The notes below the pieces were generated by a model. The model worked only from the letters and a program-made list of their open reading frames with translations. It was not told where the DNA came from and did no database searches. From an uncultured bacterium (GTDB taxonomy: Bacteria > Chloroflexota > Anaerolineae > J036 > Brachytrichaceae), in assembly GCA_903873965.1 (NCBI GenBank), contig CAIQQO010000269.1:1-45841 (forward strand): a stretch of DNA of 45,841 nucleotides. Direction: 5' to 3'. Each line of letters opens with the position of its first letter. Position 1 is the stretch's first letter. This document shows, piece by piece, positions 8,940-17,542 of the stretch. The translations under genes were made by a program, and so were the position numbers.

Positions 8940-9866
8940 TCACTCCGCCATGCACGACCGCATGAATCCCGCGATGTGCGAGATCGCTTCGACGCCTTCG
9001 GGGAGCAACGGGTCATGCGACTGGAAGACATGGAACATGCCCGGCCAGATTTCAAGTTCGACGTCGACACCGGCAGCGCGCGCTTTCTCAGCCACCCGGA
9101 CGCTATCATCGCGGATGATCTCGTATTCGCCTACCTGGATCAGCAGTGGTGGCAAGCCGTTGTAGTCGGCAAACACGGGGGATGCGAGAGGGTTACGCGC
9201 TTGGTCCGGCGACACATAGCGATTGACGAACTCGGGCAACGAGCTGGGGTGCATGATCGGGTCACGCTCTCCTTCAGACTGGATCGATGGGCTGGATAAC
9301 GTCATATCGGTGAAGGGGGAAATACCGATCGCGCCAAGTGGTTGATGCAATCCCCGATCGCGCAGCGCCAGTAGCGTCGCAAGCGTCAACCCGCCACCAG
9401 CCGAGTCGCCCGCAATGTAGACTACATCGGTTCGCGATGGGCCTTCCGGACCCATGGCGCGCATCCACTCAAACGCGCGAATGCAGTCTTCCAATCCCGC
9501 TGGGAACGGGTGTTCCGGCCCAAGACGATAGTCGGGCAGCAGCACTGCACATGATGCCGCAACTGAAATATGCGCAGCCATGGCAAGGTAGAACTCACTC
9601 GATCCGGAGATGAATCCGCCACCGTGAATATAAAGCATGCGAACATCGGAATTGGCGCGCGGCGCAACCACCCACTCGCCCGGAATACCCGCAATATCTA
9701 CGCGGCGACAGCGAATTGTCGGATCATCTGGCTCACGCCGGGTCGCCATGCCCTCGCGCAATCCCTTAAAATCAAATCCAGTAGCGCCAAATGCCAACCC
9801 TTCGCGTAACTTTTTGTAGTAAGCAATACCTTCTGGTGAGTGAGCTGAGGACATCGTATTTTGCAT
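8940..9866 (-). CDS. Alpha/beta hydrolase, hormone-sensitive-lipase type esterase
   Basis: This is a 308-residue serine esterase of the HSL family, with no signal peptide, probably cytoplasmic. The oxyanion-hole motif is HGGGF (81-85). The nucleophile elbow is GDSAGG (153-158, Ser155), and the catalytic His is H279 in MFHVF. The acid position reads GEYEIIRDD (E249 with D253/D254); some HSL members use Glu here instead of the DPLRD Asp. It lies 9 bases after the GH43-like gene on the same strand, so the pair may deacylate and cleave decorated plant glycans together (inference). A second ATG four codons in (MSSAHS) is an alternative start. Confidence 0.9.
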   Translation of the reverse strand: MQNTMSSAHSPEGIAYYKKLREGLAFGATGFDFKGLREGMATRREPDDPTIRCRRVDIAGIPGEWVVAPRANSDVRMLYIHGGGFISGSSEFYLAMAAHISVAASCAVLLPDYRLGPEHPFPAGLEDCIRAFEWMRAMGPEGPSRTDVVYIAGDSAGGGLTLATLLALRDRGLHQPLGAIGISPFTDMTLSSPSIQSEGERDPIMHPSSLPEFVNRYVSPDQARNPLASPVFADYNGLPPLLIQVGEYEIIRDDSVRVAEKARAAGVDVELEIWPGMFHVFQSHDPLLPEGVEAISHIAGFMRSCMAE

Positions 9867-9875
9867 ATATCACAC

Positions 9876-10826
9876 CTAAATAGCGGAACCGAGATCAAGG
9901 TCGAAAGGTTTGTCGCGATCACATACCAACTGCCCGTTCACGATATCCAGTTCGGCGACCTGCAATGACGTGCGCCGATCATCGTAGGGCATGGTTTCAT
10001 CGTCGGGAGTCTGTCGGCCTGTCGTGCGGCCGGGATGGGTAAAGTAGAAAATATAGGCGCGCTGGCCATCCTGCGTAACGTGCACATCAGCGTGATTACC
10101 CATCACGCCATCATCGGGGCGATTGCCACCGGTCGCGAGGATGTTGTCCTGCTGCTCCCAGTGCTCCGCATCGTCGGAACGATACACGCCAAAACCGCGC
10201 CATGTGTCGGTGATCATCCAGATCGATCCGCGCCATGCGAACACATTGGGGCCTTCATGCGGACGGTCACTGATGACCGCGCCGCGCACGCGCCAGTGAT
10301 ACAGGTCATCACTATCAGCTGTGTAACTGTGCGACCGATCAGCTTCATCCTTGTACCACATGCGCCACGCACCGCTCGGCAGGCGGAACACACACGCATC
10401 GATCACGCGGTCGGATGAAAGAGGGAGGCATGATTGGAATGACCATTGCCACAGGTTTGCGCTGGTGTAGTGCAAAATATGGCGCGGTCCAGACCAGTTG
10501 TGCGGCACACCCGGCACATAGCTGACATACATGTGATATAGCCCATCGTGCCAGATGACCTCGGGCGCCCAGTACGAGTTACGACCAGGCTCGTAGTGCA
10601 GCCCTTCGAGGATGCCGCGATACAGCCACGACGCGCCGCCATCATGCGAGCTGGCGATACCGATATCGGTGCCGTGTACCCATGCTAATCCCGGTCCTTC
10701 CACATTAGCACGCCGGTTGGTGTAGACAATCCACCACGATTTTTCCAAACGGTTATAGATGAGGGTCGGGTCTGCCGCGCCGTCACAAATCGGATCGCGG
10801 AATAAGGGAGCAGGAGGTTTTGGCAT
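9876..10826 (-). CDS. Glycoside hydrolase family 43-like protein
   Basis: This is a 316-residue five-bladed beta-propeller glycosidase-like protein, without signal peptide. It shows the GH43/GH62-type acidic triad pattern: D19 in GAADPT (base), D143 in VIDACVF (pKa modulator) and E191 in HEGPNVF (acid). Such enzymes remove arabinofuranose or xylose from plant polysaccharides; the actual specificity cannot be told. The start ATG follows a GGAGG-poor leader, and a TATAAT -10 element on the minus strand lies at 10856-10861. It is the first gene of a two-gene unit with the HSL esterase. Confidence 0.82.
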   Translation of the reverse strand: MPKPPAPLFRDPICDGAADPTLIYNRLEKSWWIVYTNRRANVEGPGLAWVHGTDIGIASSHDGGASWLYRGILEGLHYEPGRNSYWAPEVIWHDGLYHMYVSYVPGVPHNWSGPRHILHYTSANLWQWSFQSCLPLSSDRVIDACVFRLPSGAWRMWYKDEADRSHSYTADSDDLYHWRVRGAVISDRPHEGPNVFAWRGSIWMITDTWRGFGVYRSDDAEHWEQQDNILATGGNRPDDGVMGNHADVHVTQDGQRAYIFYFTHPGRTTGRQTPDDETMPYDDRRTSLQVAELDIVNGQLVCDRDKPFDLDLGSAI

Positions 10827-10855
10827 AATTACTCAGGTTCATAACTGCGTTGCGG

Positions 10856-10861
10856 ATTATA
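10856..10861 (-). promoter_or_regulatory. Candidate -10 element upstream of the GH43-like gene
   Basis: A perfect TATAAT on the minus strand lies 30 bases before the GH43-like start. The sequence 16-18 bases further upstream (TCTTCT/TTCTTC) is only a poor -35, so this is a tentative promoter. Confidence 0.35.
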
Positions 10862-10922
10862 GTGCTGCCCCGCAGAAAAGAAGAACCGCCGCAAGCTTCG
10901 CGGTTTCTGTTTTAATCTGGGG

Positions 10923-11501
10923 ATGAGTACAAACATGGTTGAAATCGTCACTTATCATCCCGGTTGGCCGGCGGAGTTCATCCGCATCGCATCCGACATC
11001 CGCGCTGCACTCGGCCCACTGGCCTTGCGCATCGATCATATCGGTTCAACATCCGTCCCCAACCTGTCAGCAAAAGACGTCATCGACGTACAGATCACCG
11101 TGGCATCACTCGATGATAATGTCGTCGCAGCCATGAACCGCATCGGCTACACCCGAACCGACGGCAATTTTAGCGACCATGTTCCACCGGGCGCGCCAAA
11201 CGAAAGCATCCAGTGGGAGAAATTCTTCTTCCGCCCGCCGCCCGGCCACCGCCGTAGCAATACCCACATGCGCATCGCGGGGCGCGCCAACCAGCGTTAT
11301 CCACTGCTTTTCCGCGACTACCTGCGCGTACACCCGGCTACGGCCGCAGCCTATGCCGAACTCAAACGGCGGCTGGCCGAATTCCTGCGTAACACGGACG
11401 ACTACCCCGACGTCAAAGACCCGGCAGTTGACCTGATCTACCTCGCTGCGGAAGAATGGGCAACAGCAACAGGCTGGCAGATCGGGCCGGCAGACGCGTG
11501 A
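10923..11501 (+). CDS. GrpB family protein (UPF0157 nucleotidyltransferase fold)
   Basis: This is a 192-residue GrpB/UPF0157 protein, a member of the nucleotidyltransferase superfamily. It has the typical opening VEIVTYHPGWPAEF, the GS motif HIGSTSVP (39-46) and the following K-DVIDVQI acidic strand. Some members are fused to or resemble dephospho-CoA kinase partners, but the function of the stand-alone protein is not established. ATG 10935 (MVEIV) is an equally good start. It stands alone, divergent from the GH43-like gene. Confidence 0.88.
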   Translation: MSTNMVEIVTYHPGWPAEFIRIASDIRAALGPLALRIDHIGSTSVPNLSAKDVIDVQITVASLDDNVVAAMNRIGYTRTDGNFSDHVPPGAPNESIQWEKFFFRPPPGHRRSNTHMRIAGRANQRYPLLFRDYLRVHPATAAAYAELKRRLAEFLRNTDDYPDVKDPAVDLIYLAAEEWATATGWQIGPADA

Positions 11502-11590
11502 AACGATTTCCCACCTACTTGTCAATAGGGCGGAGGCGCTTTTTTGTATCGATATCCGATTACATTTTACGCTTCACGCTTCACGTTTTA

Positions 11591-12280
11591 CTACCATATG
11601 GTGGGTATGAGTCGGTATTTGACGCGCCGGGTGTATTCGATATATCCCGGCAAGTCCCTCGCCAGCACGATTTCCTCATTCAGGATGCGCGCAATGATCA
11701 GCGGCACGAAAGCGAGAGCGGGGATGACGGCCCAGTACGATCCCAGCGCCAACGGTAGCGCCAGATACATCAATAGCGCCGCGACATACATCGGGTGACG
11801 GACAACGGCGTACGGACCGGTGCTGATCACCTTCTGATCCTGCGCCACCTCGATGACGCGCGACAGGTAGCTATTTTCACGCAGGACGAGGATGAACAGC
11901 CCATAACCAGCCACAATGACGACATCAGCAACCAGCGCAACTGCTACCGGCATACCCGACCAGCCAAAACGTCGATCCAGCCCGGGCAGCACGAACGTGA
12001 TGATAAAGAACGGATAAGTCAGCCGCACAATACGCTGCTGCTGTTTATGCGGCTCGCGATAACGCATGCGCCGTTCCAGCAACGCCGGGTCATGCTTCAA
12101 CAGGTACCCGAACACAAACACAACCGGGATGAAGATCACCCCACAGACGGCCCACGCCTGCCAGTAATCAAGCGTCCCGGCCGGAATGAAAAACACGGCC
12201 ATCGTCACGACAACGGCGGCAACCGCGCGCGACAGCACCATGCGTAATAACTGCCGATAAGAAAGATGCGTGGCAGTCAT
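11591..12280 (-). CDS. Integral membrane methyltransferase, ICMT/phospholipid methyltransferase type
   Basis: This is a 229-residue inner-membrane protein with about five predicted hydrophobic segments. The signature of isoprenylcysteine carboxyl methyltransferase/PEMT-like enzymes, GPYAVVRHPMY, is at 155-165, followed by the NEE...L...P-x-Y-x-x-Y C-terminal segment. The family methylates lipid or isoprenoid substrates using SAM; the bacterial substrate is unknown. It follows the GH36 gene by 33 bases on the same strand and may be read with it, though the functions do not obviously connect. Confidence 0.85.
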   Translation of the reverse strand: MTATHLSYRQLLRMVLSRAVAAVVVTMAVFFIPAGTLDYWQAWAVCGVIFIPVVFVFGYLLKHDPALLERRMRYREPHKQQQRIVRLTYPFFIITFVLPGLDRRFGWSGMPVAVALVADVVIVAGYGLFILVLRENSYLSRVIEVAQDQKVISTGPYAVVRHPMYVAALLMYLALPLALGSYWAVIPALAFVPLIIARILNEEIVLARDLPGYIEYTRRVKYRLIPTIW

Positions 12281-12313
12281 GATGACCTCCTTGAGGTGAG
12301 TGTGACTCAGATA

Positions 12314-14395
12314 TCAGGCCACCGGCTTCACCACAAGCACCGTCGCAGCGGAGTTTCGCGTCCCGCTGGCAGTCGGGATGCCGGCGTCGACACCCAACGT
12401 CATGAGTTCAGCGCCCGACAACACAACCGACGCAGCGTTGGTATCCAGACCATGCCGCACTTCATACGACCCGGCAGGATTGAGATCGCGCAGCTTCCAG
12501 CGCGGCGCGCCTGATGTCACGCCCAATCGATAGACGAACACTAGGCTAGTCGTGTCTTGCGACGATTGCATCTGCATGCCCACCCAGCCGGTTCGACTTG
12601 TGAGCAACTCGGGCGGGGTCAACAGGTGCGCCACGGAGCTGGTGATGAACGACCGCCATTCCTTGTAGAACGCGATGTGATCACGCAAGACCGCCAGCAC
12701 TACGGTCGGTAGACTGGCAAGATCACCGCTGAATCCCAGCATGCCGGGCATGGTGGCCAGCAGCGCAAAAGCTGGTTCGATTGTTTCTGATGGTTCCCAT
12801 AACGCGCCTTGCGGCGTGATGATCGTGGCCGGGGAATCCGCGATGGACAAGGTGTATCGCGGCAGCGCCTGCCCGGCTGAGCGAAGCACAGCCCAGCGGG
12901 TGAGTCGGCCCGGCGGCAGCCGCAGCCACGCGCCTTGCGAGATGCGAATAACGTCGGTAGGATTCACTGTGTCGCTCAGGAAGTGGCCGTCCACGTGCGA
13001 GAGTGTCGCCAGATCGCCGCGCATCGCGCCGCTGGCACACCCTTCGAAGAACGTGCGCGGATGTGTCGCGCGGATATTGTCCAGCATGCGGTACCAGGCA
13101 GACGTGTAATCGGCCAGTTCTGCGCCCGAGTCGTCAGCATCAAGTGTGAAGTTGAAGTCGAGTTTCATCCACGCCAGGTCGTAGGTTTCAACAAGCCGCA
13201 CGATCTCACTGCGCAGATACTCATACGCCGCCGGTTGGGTCAGGTCGATGCGCGCCGATGTGCCGGCAGAGACAAACCACTCAGGATGCTCGGTTCGGAT
13301 TGGCGCTTCCGGGCCGAAGCGTTCTGGCTCCATCCAGATGCCGAAACCAAGCCCCGCAGCACGCACTTCAGCAGCAAAGTCAGCCATGCGCCCATAAAAC
13401 GCGGCAATGGTCTTTTCACGCCAGTCGCCGGCCTGCGCAAACCAGTTCGGCCCACCCGCGCCGTACCAGCCAGCGTCAATGACAAAGACCTCACACCCCA
13501 CCTCGCGCGCAGCCGCCAACTGGGCGCGCAGCCGCGAGAGTTCAAGGATGTCGAACTGTTCGAACCAGGTGTTATAGACAATCGGGGCGGCGGGTTTTGC
13601 GTCGGCAAAATAGTGCGCCAGCAGATAACGATGCAAGGCAGGCGCGCCAAGATGCGGTTCACCTTGCGGCAATGGTTGGAGCAGGATTTCAGGCAGCACG
13701 AATGCCTCGCCGGGCTGCAAAATGCGGTGCAGGTTCTCGTCGGCCAGCCCCAGTTCGATGACCGGACAAGACGTCTCACCGCCTTCAGCGACCGGATTGA
13801 CGCGGATGGTCCAGTTGCCGCGGGGCAGGATGTGCAGCGCCAGCCCGTGGTCGGCATGCAGTGCACGAATGGCCAGATACGGGGTCGCGTCTTCCGTCGT
13901 GCGCCCCCAGGAGTGGCGCATATACATGCCTTGAATCAGTGGTTGCCAACCGCCCTGATTTTCGTGGCTCCACCGGCTGCGTTGGGTGTAGCACTCGTAA
14001 TGGCCGCGCGATAACGCCACTCGCGCCAGACACCGCGTGAGCGTCACGGCAGACGACGACGTATTCTCAATCGTGTCGCGCCGGCTTACAATGCCAGTTG
14101 CCGAATCAGAATACCATTCACTCGTGAGCCGTAATCCACTCGCGCCAACACGCCACTGGCAGGTTAGCGCGGACTGCGATTCGACGACCGATTGCATGAC
14201 CAAATCGGCACCCTCGTAGCGATGCCCATCCGCCTGAATCAGCGCCACGCCCGCTATGCGGGGCAGCACGCCGGCATCGGTCAGATCGGTCGTCGTGAGG
14301 CCACACAGGCGTGTAAACCACAATCGCCCATTGTTATGCGCATACTGCGTATTCGCACCCGGTTTGTCCACTAACACCGTTGTCGTTGTATCCAT
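12314..14395 (-). CDS. Alpha-galactosidase, GH36-type
   Basis: This is a 693-residue GH36 (clan GH-D) enzyme: an N-terminal beta-supersandwich, a central TIM barrel and a C-terminal beta domain. The nucleophile region is WMKLDFNF (D413), and the acid/base region is CASGAMRGD (D461), a variant of the usual SGGGRFD-type motif. It contains the family barrel signature FVIDAGWYG and no signal peptide, so it probably acts inside the cell on imported alpha-galactosides. I start at ATG 14395, preceded by GGAGAG at 8 bases; an upstream extension to 14455 runs into the inverted-repeat region and is unlikely. It lies downstream of the URO-D-like and sialidase-like genes. Confidence 0.9.
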   Translation of the reverse strand: MDTTTTVLVDKPGANTQYAHNNGRLWFTRLCGLTTTDLTDAGVLPRIAGVALIQADGHRYEGADLVMQSVVESQSALTCQWRVGASGLRLTSEWYSDSATGIVSRRDTIENTSSSAVTLTRCLARVALSRGHYECYTQRSRWSHENQGGWQPLIQGMYMRHSWGRTTEDATPYLAIRALHADHGLALHILPRGNWTIRVNPVAEGGETSCPVIELGLADENLHRILQPGEAFVLPEILLQPLPQGEPHLGAPALHRYLLAHYFADAKPAAPIVYNTWFEQFDILELSRLRAQLAAAREVGCEVFVIDAGWYGAGGPNWFAQAGDWREKTIAAFYGRMADFAAEVRAAGLGFGIWMEPERFGPEAPIRTEHPEWFVSAGTSARIDLTQPAAYEYLRSEIVRLVETYDLAWMKLDFNFTLDADDSGAELADYTSAWYRMLDNIRATHPRTFFEGCASGAMRGDLATLSHVDGHFLSDTVNPTDVIRISQGAWLRLPPGRLTRWAVLRSAGQALPRYTLSIADSPATIITPQGALWEPSETIEPAFALLATMPGMLGFSGDLASLPTVVLAVLRDHIAFYKEWRSFITSSVAHLLTPPELLTSRTGWVGMQMQSSQDTTSLVFVYRLGVTSGAPRWKLRDLNPAGSYEVRHGLDTNAASVVLSGAELMTLGVDAGIPTASGTRNSAATVLVVKPVA

Positions 14396-14428
14396 GTTAT
14401 TCACTCTCCGATTCGCGCATGCCGTTCT

Positions 14429-14483
14429 TCCTTGCGAAGGTTGCCCGCACAACACCTTACCAACAGGCGCGCCTTCGCAAGGA
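14429..14483. repeat. Inverted repeat 1 (12-bp arms)
   Basis: TCCTTGCGAAGG (14429-14440) and its exact reverse complement (14472-14483) flank a 31-base spacer. Each arm itself contains the near-palindrome CTTGCGAAG. It lies just upstream of the GH36 gene and is paired with a second closely related inverted repeat. Confidence 0.7.
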
Positions 14484-14501
14484 TGCGCTTGCCATTAGCC
14501 A

Positions 14502-14556
14502 TCCCTGCGAAGGCGCCACTGTTGGTCGACTCTTATTGCGTTAACCTTCGCAGGGA
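14502..14556. repeat. Inverted repeat 2 (12-bp arms), related to repeat 1
   Basis: TCCCTGCGAAGG (14502-14513) and its exact reverse complement (14545-14556) are 31 bases apart, the same geometry as repeat 1 and 11/12 identical in the arm. It ends immediately next to the stop codon of the URO-D-like gene, so on the minus strand it could act as a transcript-end hairpin, or belong to a REP-like intergenic element. Confidence 0.7.
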
Positions 14557-15705
14557 TTAGGAATTGGGTATATCCCAGCCCCATTCCATGCGCTTTGCAT
14601 ATTCGGTCGCAATTGGCTGCAGGTCGCGGCACAAGGCCTCAGGATCATCGGCAGGCGACACAGTCATCACCGGCACGACGATCACATCCGGCGCCATGAC
14701 TTCCATCACCTCGCGATACCAATCGACTGCCGATCGTCCGCCATCAAAAAAGAGATAGATGAACGCACGATGCTTGAGCGATTTCTTCAGTCTCGGCAGG
14801 TCGCCGTGGCTGTAGGTGTCGGATAGATCAAGGCTGCGCGGCGACAGCGGATGCGCCACGTAGGCGGCATGACACGGGTTCGGCCCGCAGTTGTGCAAGC
14901 CGCCTGCGCCAAACTCAGCGAAAATGCGCGCGTGATACGGCGCAGAAAACTCGGCATAGGTGGCAGGGCCGAATCCCGCCGACACATCATCACTCACGTG
15001 TCCCTTCCAGCCCTCGGGGAACCACACATCTTCATAGTCGGTCGTCGTGATGTTGTCCTCCCCACCCGCAGCCTTAATGCCAGCCCGGATCGTAGCGGCG
15101 TACAAGTGCTGAATCTTGTCAAGCAGCACGTGCAGCGCATCCGGTTGCTCGTAGAAGGCCAGCATCAGTTCAGTCATCCCAAGCAGGTCGGCAACAACAT
15201 TAACGCCGCCAGCCGCATCCAGCAGCGATACAGGGATCAGTCCTTCACCCGCTTCGGCAAATAACCGAATGCGGCGCATACCTTCAGGCAGCCAGCCATC
15301 ACGCGCAGGATCGGGAACCGACAGGCGCGCCACTTGTTCCGGCAGGTCAGCAAGTGACAAAATGCGGTTTTGTATCCCCGGCGTCTGGTCTGTGCTGTGA
15401 CCCCAGTAGTACTCTGCGCCGAACGCACTGGCAAGGCACGAACACCCGACATCCGGGCGCATCGCGGGAATACAGTCACTCGATGGCGCATACTGCCAAA
15501 TGGCAAGTGCATTGGCCAGCGCAACGCTCAGTTGCTTGTCGCCATCTTGAAACTGTTCGCGAATACTGCAACTCGACGGCACTGTCACGCGCACGTCAAC
15601 CGGGATATGCTCAAGACGTTCACCGGCAAAAAGGCTGCGATACAACTCTTTGCGCCGCGAAAGTTCGTCGCGCACCCATACCGAATTGGTGATTGGCAAT
15701 GCCAT
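14557..15705 (-). CDS. Uroporphyrinogen decarboxylase (URO-D) family protein
   Basis: This is a 382-residue TIM-barrel protein of the URO-D/cobalamin-dependent methyltransferase (MtaA/CmuA-like) superfamily. A zinc-type motif HNCGPNPC (271-278) points to the methyltransferase branch rather than true HemE, whose N-terminal RQAGR signature I do not find. No corrinoid protein is encoded nearby. It sits between the sialidase-like and GH36 genes on the same strand (22-base gap from the former). URO-D-like genes of unknown role occur in sugar-utilisation clusters; any link to glycan use here is inference. Confidence 0.82.
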   Translation of the reverse strand: MALPITNSVWVRDELSRRKELYRSLFAGERLEHIPVDVRVTVPSSCSIREQFQDGDKQLSVALANALAIWQYAPSSDCIPAMRPDVGCSCLASAFGAEYYWGHSTDQTPGIQNRILSLADLPEQVARLSVPDPARDGWLPEGMRRIRLFAEAGEGLIPVSLLDAAGGVNVVADLLGMTELMLAFYEQPDALHVLLDKIQHLYAATIRAGIKAAGGEDNITTTDYEDVWFPEGWKGHVSDDVSAGFGPATYAEFSAPYHARIFAEFGAGGLHNCGPNPCHAAYVAHPLSPRSLDLSDTYSHGDLPRLKKSLKHRAFIYLFFDGGRSAVDWYREVMEVMAPDVIVVPVMTVSPADDPEALCRDLQPIATEYAKRMEWGWDIPNS

Positions 15706-15727
15706 GGTAGTGATCCTCCACTGTCAA

Positions 15728-16936
15728 TCAACTAATCTGCAAACGCATCACCCATACACTCTTCGACTCATCGGGGTCATCATCTGGGATTGGATTCCAG
15801 CCATACCCGACGCGGTCATAAATCACGAGGAGCGTGTGATCATCAATCGCCATCAATTCGGTATAGCATGATGAGTAACCGGTCATACCAGCTTTGCGCA
15901 TGTCATCCGCTGTTTTCCATGCGGTGCTCGAATCAGGCAAAATGCGATCGCGCGCATCACAAGCGGCGTTGTGCGCCGCGATGATGTCGATGGCCTGCCA
16001 CTCTTTGCCTGCGCCATCGGTGCTAAACCACACGTTGATATCCGGCCTTCCGCCCGACAAGGCCACGACGTCATGGCTCAGCTTGCCTGTGGGATCGCGC
16101 AACACAGCGAGGCTGGGCTCGACTGAGCCAGGTCCAGCGGTATTGACCGGCTTTGTCCATGTGCGCCCATCATCCGCGCTGAAGGTTTGCCCATACGGGA
16201 CGAACGACGCGAGACGGAACAAACACATCAAGCGACCATCTTTGAGGCGGCAGATCGCAGATTCGCACGGGCCTTCGTCGCCAGCCAGATCACACTCGGG
16301 TCCGGCAATTATGGCGCGCACCTGCCAGCGTAATCCGTCCACCGATTCAGCCATGACGAGTGCGTAGCGTGTATCGCCTTCAAATGTCCCGTACAGCGTG
16401 GCAAGGTAGCCGCCATCGGTGGCGCGCACCACTTGCCCGTTGAACACAAAACCCGCAATTCCCGCATCAGGCAGCGGTGACTTGGTCGGCTTTGGCCAAC
16501 CACTGACTTCAGCGCCCGAAGCCTGCATGTCCAATACGCCTTGCGGTGACAACAGGTTGCACGGCGCGCCAATGGTGCGCACGGCGCGCGCACGTTCGCG
16601 CATGTAGTAGGGCAGAATGACGACGCTGCCATCCGGCTTAACCAGGTGCGCCAGCCCGCCATCACCGATCACGCGCGGCTCCTCCCACGTCAGTCCACCA
16701 TCGCGCGAGCGGCTCAGGTAGTTCACCGAGTTCGACGCATGAATATCCGCGTAAGCCGACATAACGGCCCACAGCACACCATCGGGTTGGCGTATTAACG
16801 AAGGGAACCAGCAGAACCAGCGGCTGCGCTTCACCAGCACTGGCTCCGAGACTGACACTTTCAGACCATTTTGTACAGACGGATCCGTGTGTCCGCCCGT
16901 CAACGACACCACCGACTGCGTTTTCCATTCCGGCAT
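15728..16936 (-). CDS. Sialidase-like (BNR/Asp-box) beta-propeller protein
   Basis: This is a 402-residue predicted six-bladed propeller with Asp-box repeats: SRDGGLTW (77-84), SADDGRTW (about 256) and a weaker one near STDGAGKEW. An RxP-like element, FPSLIRQPDG (about 44-53), fits the exo-alpha-sialidase superfamily. There is no signal peptide. Asp-box propellers include sialidases, rhamnosidase-like and non-enzymatic binding proteins, so enzymatic activity is not proven. It leads a minus-strand run with the URO-D-like and GH36 genes. Its start follows a GGAGAA element (AGGAGAATT). Confidence 0.78.
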   Translation of the reverse strand: MPEWKTQSVVSLTGGHTDPSVQNGLKVSVSEPVLVKRSRWFCWFPSLIRQPDGVLWAVMSAYADIHASNSVNYLSRSRDGGLTWEEPRVIGDGGLAHLVKPDGSVVILPYYMRERARAVRTIGAPCNLLSPQGVLDMQASGAEVSGWPKPTKSPLPDAGIAGFVFNGQVVRATDGGYLATLYGTFEGDTRYALVMAESVDGLRWQVRAIIAGPECDLAGDEGPCESAICRLKDGRLMCLFRLASFVPYGQTFSADDGRTWTKPVNTAGPGSVEPSLAVLRDPTGKLSHDVVALSGGRPDINVWFSTDGAGKEWQAIDIIAAHNAACDARDRILPDSSTAWKTADDMRKAGMTGYSSCYTELMAIDDHTLLVIYDRVGYGWNPIPDDDPDESKSVWVMRLQIS

Positions 16937-16999
16937 GCAATTCTCCTGTTCAACAGATCAAAACCGGGTGCGGACCAGTGCGTCTGACCCGGATGTTTA

Positions 17000-17386
17000 T
17001 TACAGGTTCACCGGTGCCTGTCCCCATGCCGACACCGTCTCGATCACGATGCCGCCGCGCGACTTTTGTACCAGCGTAACCTTGCAATACTTGGGTTTAA
17101 TCGTCTCAATCACTTTATCGCGAATCACAACAACCAGATCCTCTGCAAAGATCTGCATATCGCGAAAATGCTGTAGATACAGTTTAAGGCTTTTTGACTC
17201 AATGCAAAACTGGTCTGGGACAAACTGGATGCTGGCCTTATAGTAGTCGGGGACTTCAGTCATCGGACACACCGAGGTCAACTCATCCGAGGTCATGGTG
17301 ACAAGTGACAACCCGGGACGCGCAGGGAAAGGATCAAGTTCATCGATCGCGTGGCTAAAGGACTTGCCTAGATATTTCAGTTCCAT
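17000..17386 (-). CDS. queF: NADPH-dependent 7-cyano-7-deazaguanine reductase
   Basis: QueF reduces preQ0 to preQ1 in queuosine biosynthesis (EC 1.7.1.13). The 128-residue length fits the short unimodular (YkvM-type) form. The catalytic Cys is C40 in SVCPMT, the general acid Asp is D47 in VPDYY, and the NADPH motif is ESKSLKLY (63-70). The usual FHED after it reads F-A81-E82-D, so the customary His is replaced by Ala while Glu is kept. No other queuosine gene is present in the window. A TATACT box ends 7 bases before the ATG with no ribosome site between, so the mRNA may be leaderless. Confidence 0.92.
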   Translation of the reverse strand: MELKYLGKSFSHAIDELDPFPARPGLSLVTMTSDELTSVCPMTEVPDYYKASIQFVPDQFCIESKSLKLYLQHFRDMQIFAEDLVVVIRDKVIETIKPKYCKVTLVQKSRGGIVIETVSAWGQAPVNL

Positions 17387-17393
17387 GGGGGTC

Positions 17394-17399
17394 AGTATA
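17394..17399 (-). promoter_or_regulatory. -10 element of queF (leaderless candidate)
   Basis: TATACT on the minus strand is separated from the queF ATG by only GACCCCC. Transcription starting about 7 bases after the -10 would begin at the start codon. No good -35 is seen 17 bases upstream. Confidence 0.45.
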
Positions 17400-17486
17400 G
17401 CCGGTCTGTTGGTATATCAGTGAGAAGGTGGCCTCGTTTTTGCCACATCTGATTCAGGTGCTACGCTGTTGAAAGTGCTCATATTG

Positions 17487-17515
17487 GTGACAGTCAGGTA
17501 AGATGCATCTATACC
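17487..17515 (+). promoter_or_regulatory. Candidate sigma-70-type promoter for the 17543-20110 unit
   Basis: GTGACA (17487-17492), a 17-base spacer and TATACC (17510-17515) precede the cyclodeaminase-like gene. An AAGGAG ribosome site (17531-17536) follows, 6 bases before the ATG. The -35 matches five of six consensus bases and the -10 four of six. Confidence 0.45.
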
Positions 17516-17542
17516 ATACAATCAGCTTACAAGGAGTAAAAC

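Noticed and set aside
10870..10915. Hairpin CCGCAAGCTTCGCGG with T-rich tail as a terminator
   Set aside because: It lies between two divergent genes where no transcript would end; it more likely overlaps promoter sequence.
12935..14014. A 359-codon plus-strand open frame inside the GH36 gene
   Set aside because: It is antisense to a protein with clear GH36 catalytic regions, and its translation has no recognisable domain.
17387..17542. preQ1 riboswitch upstream of queF
   Set aside because: The -10 element sits 7 bases from the ATG, leaving no room for an aptamer in the transcript.
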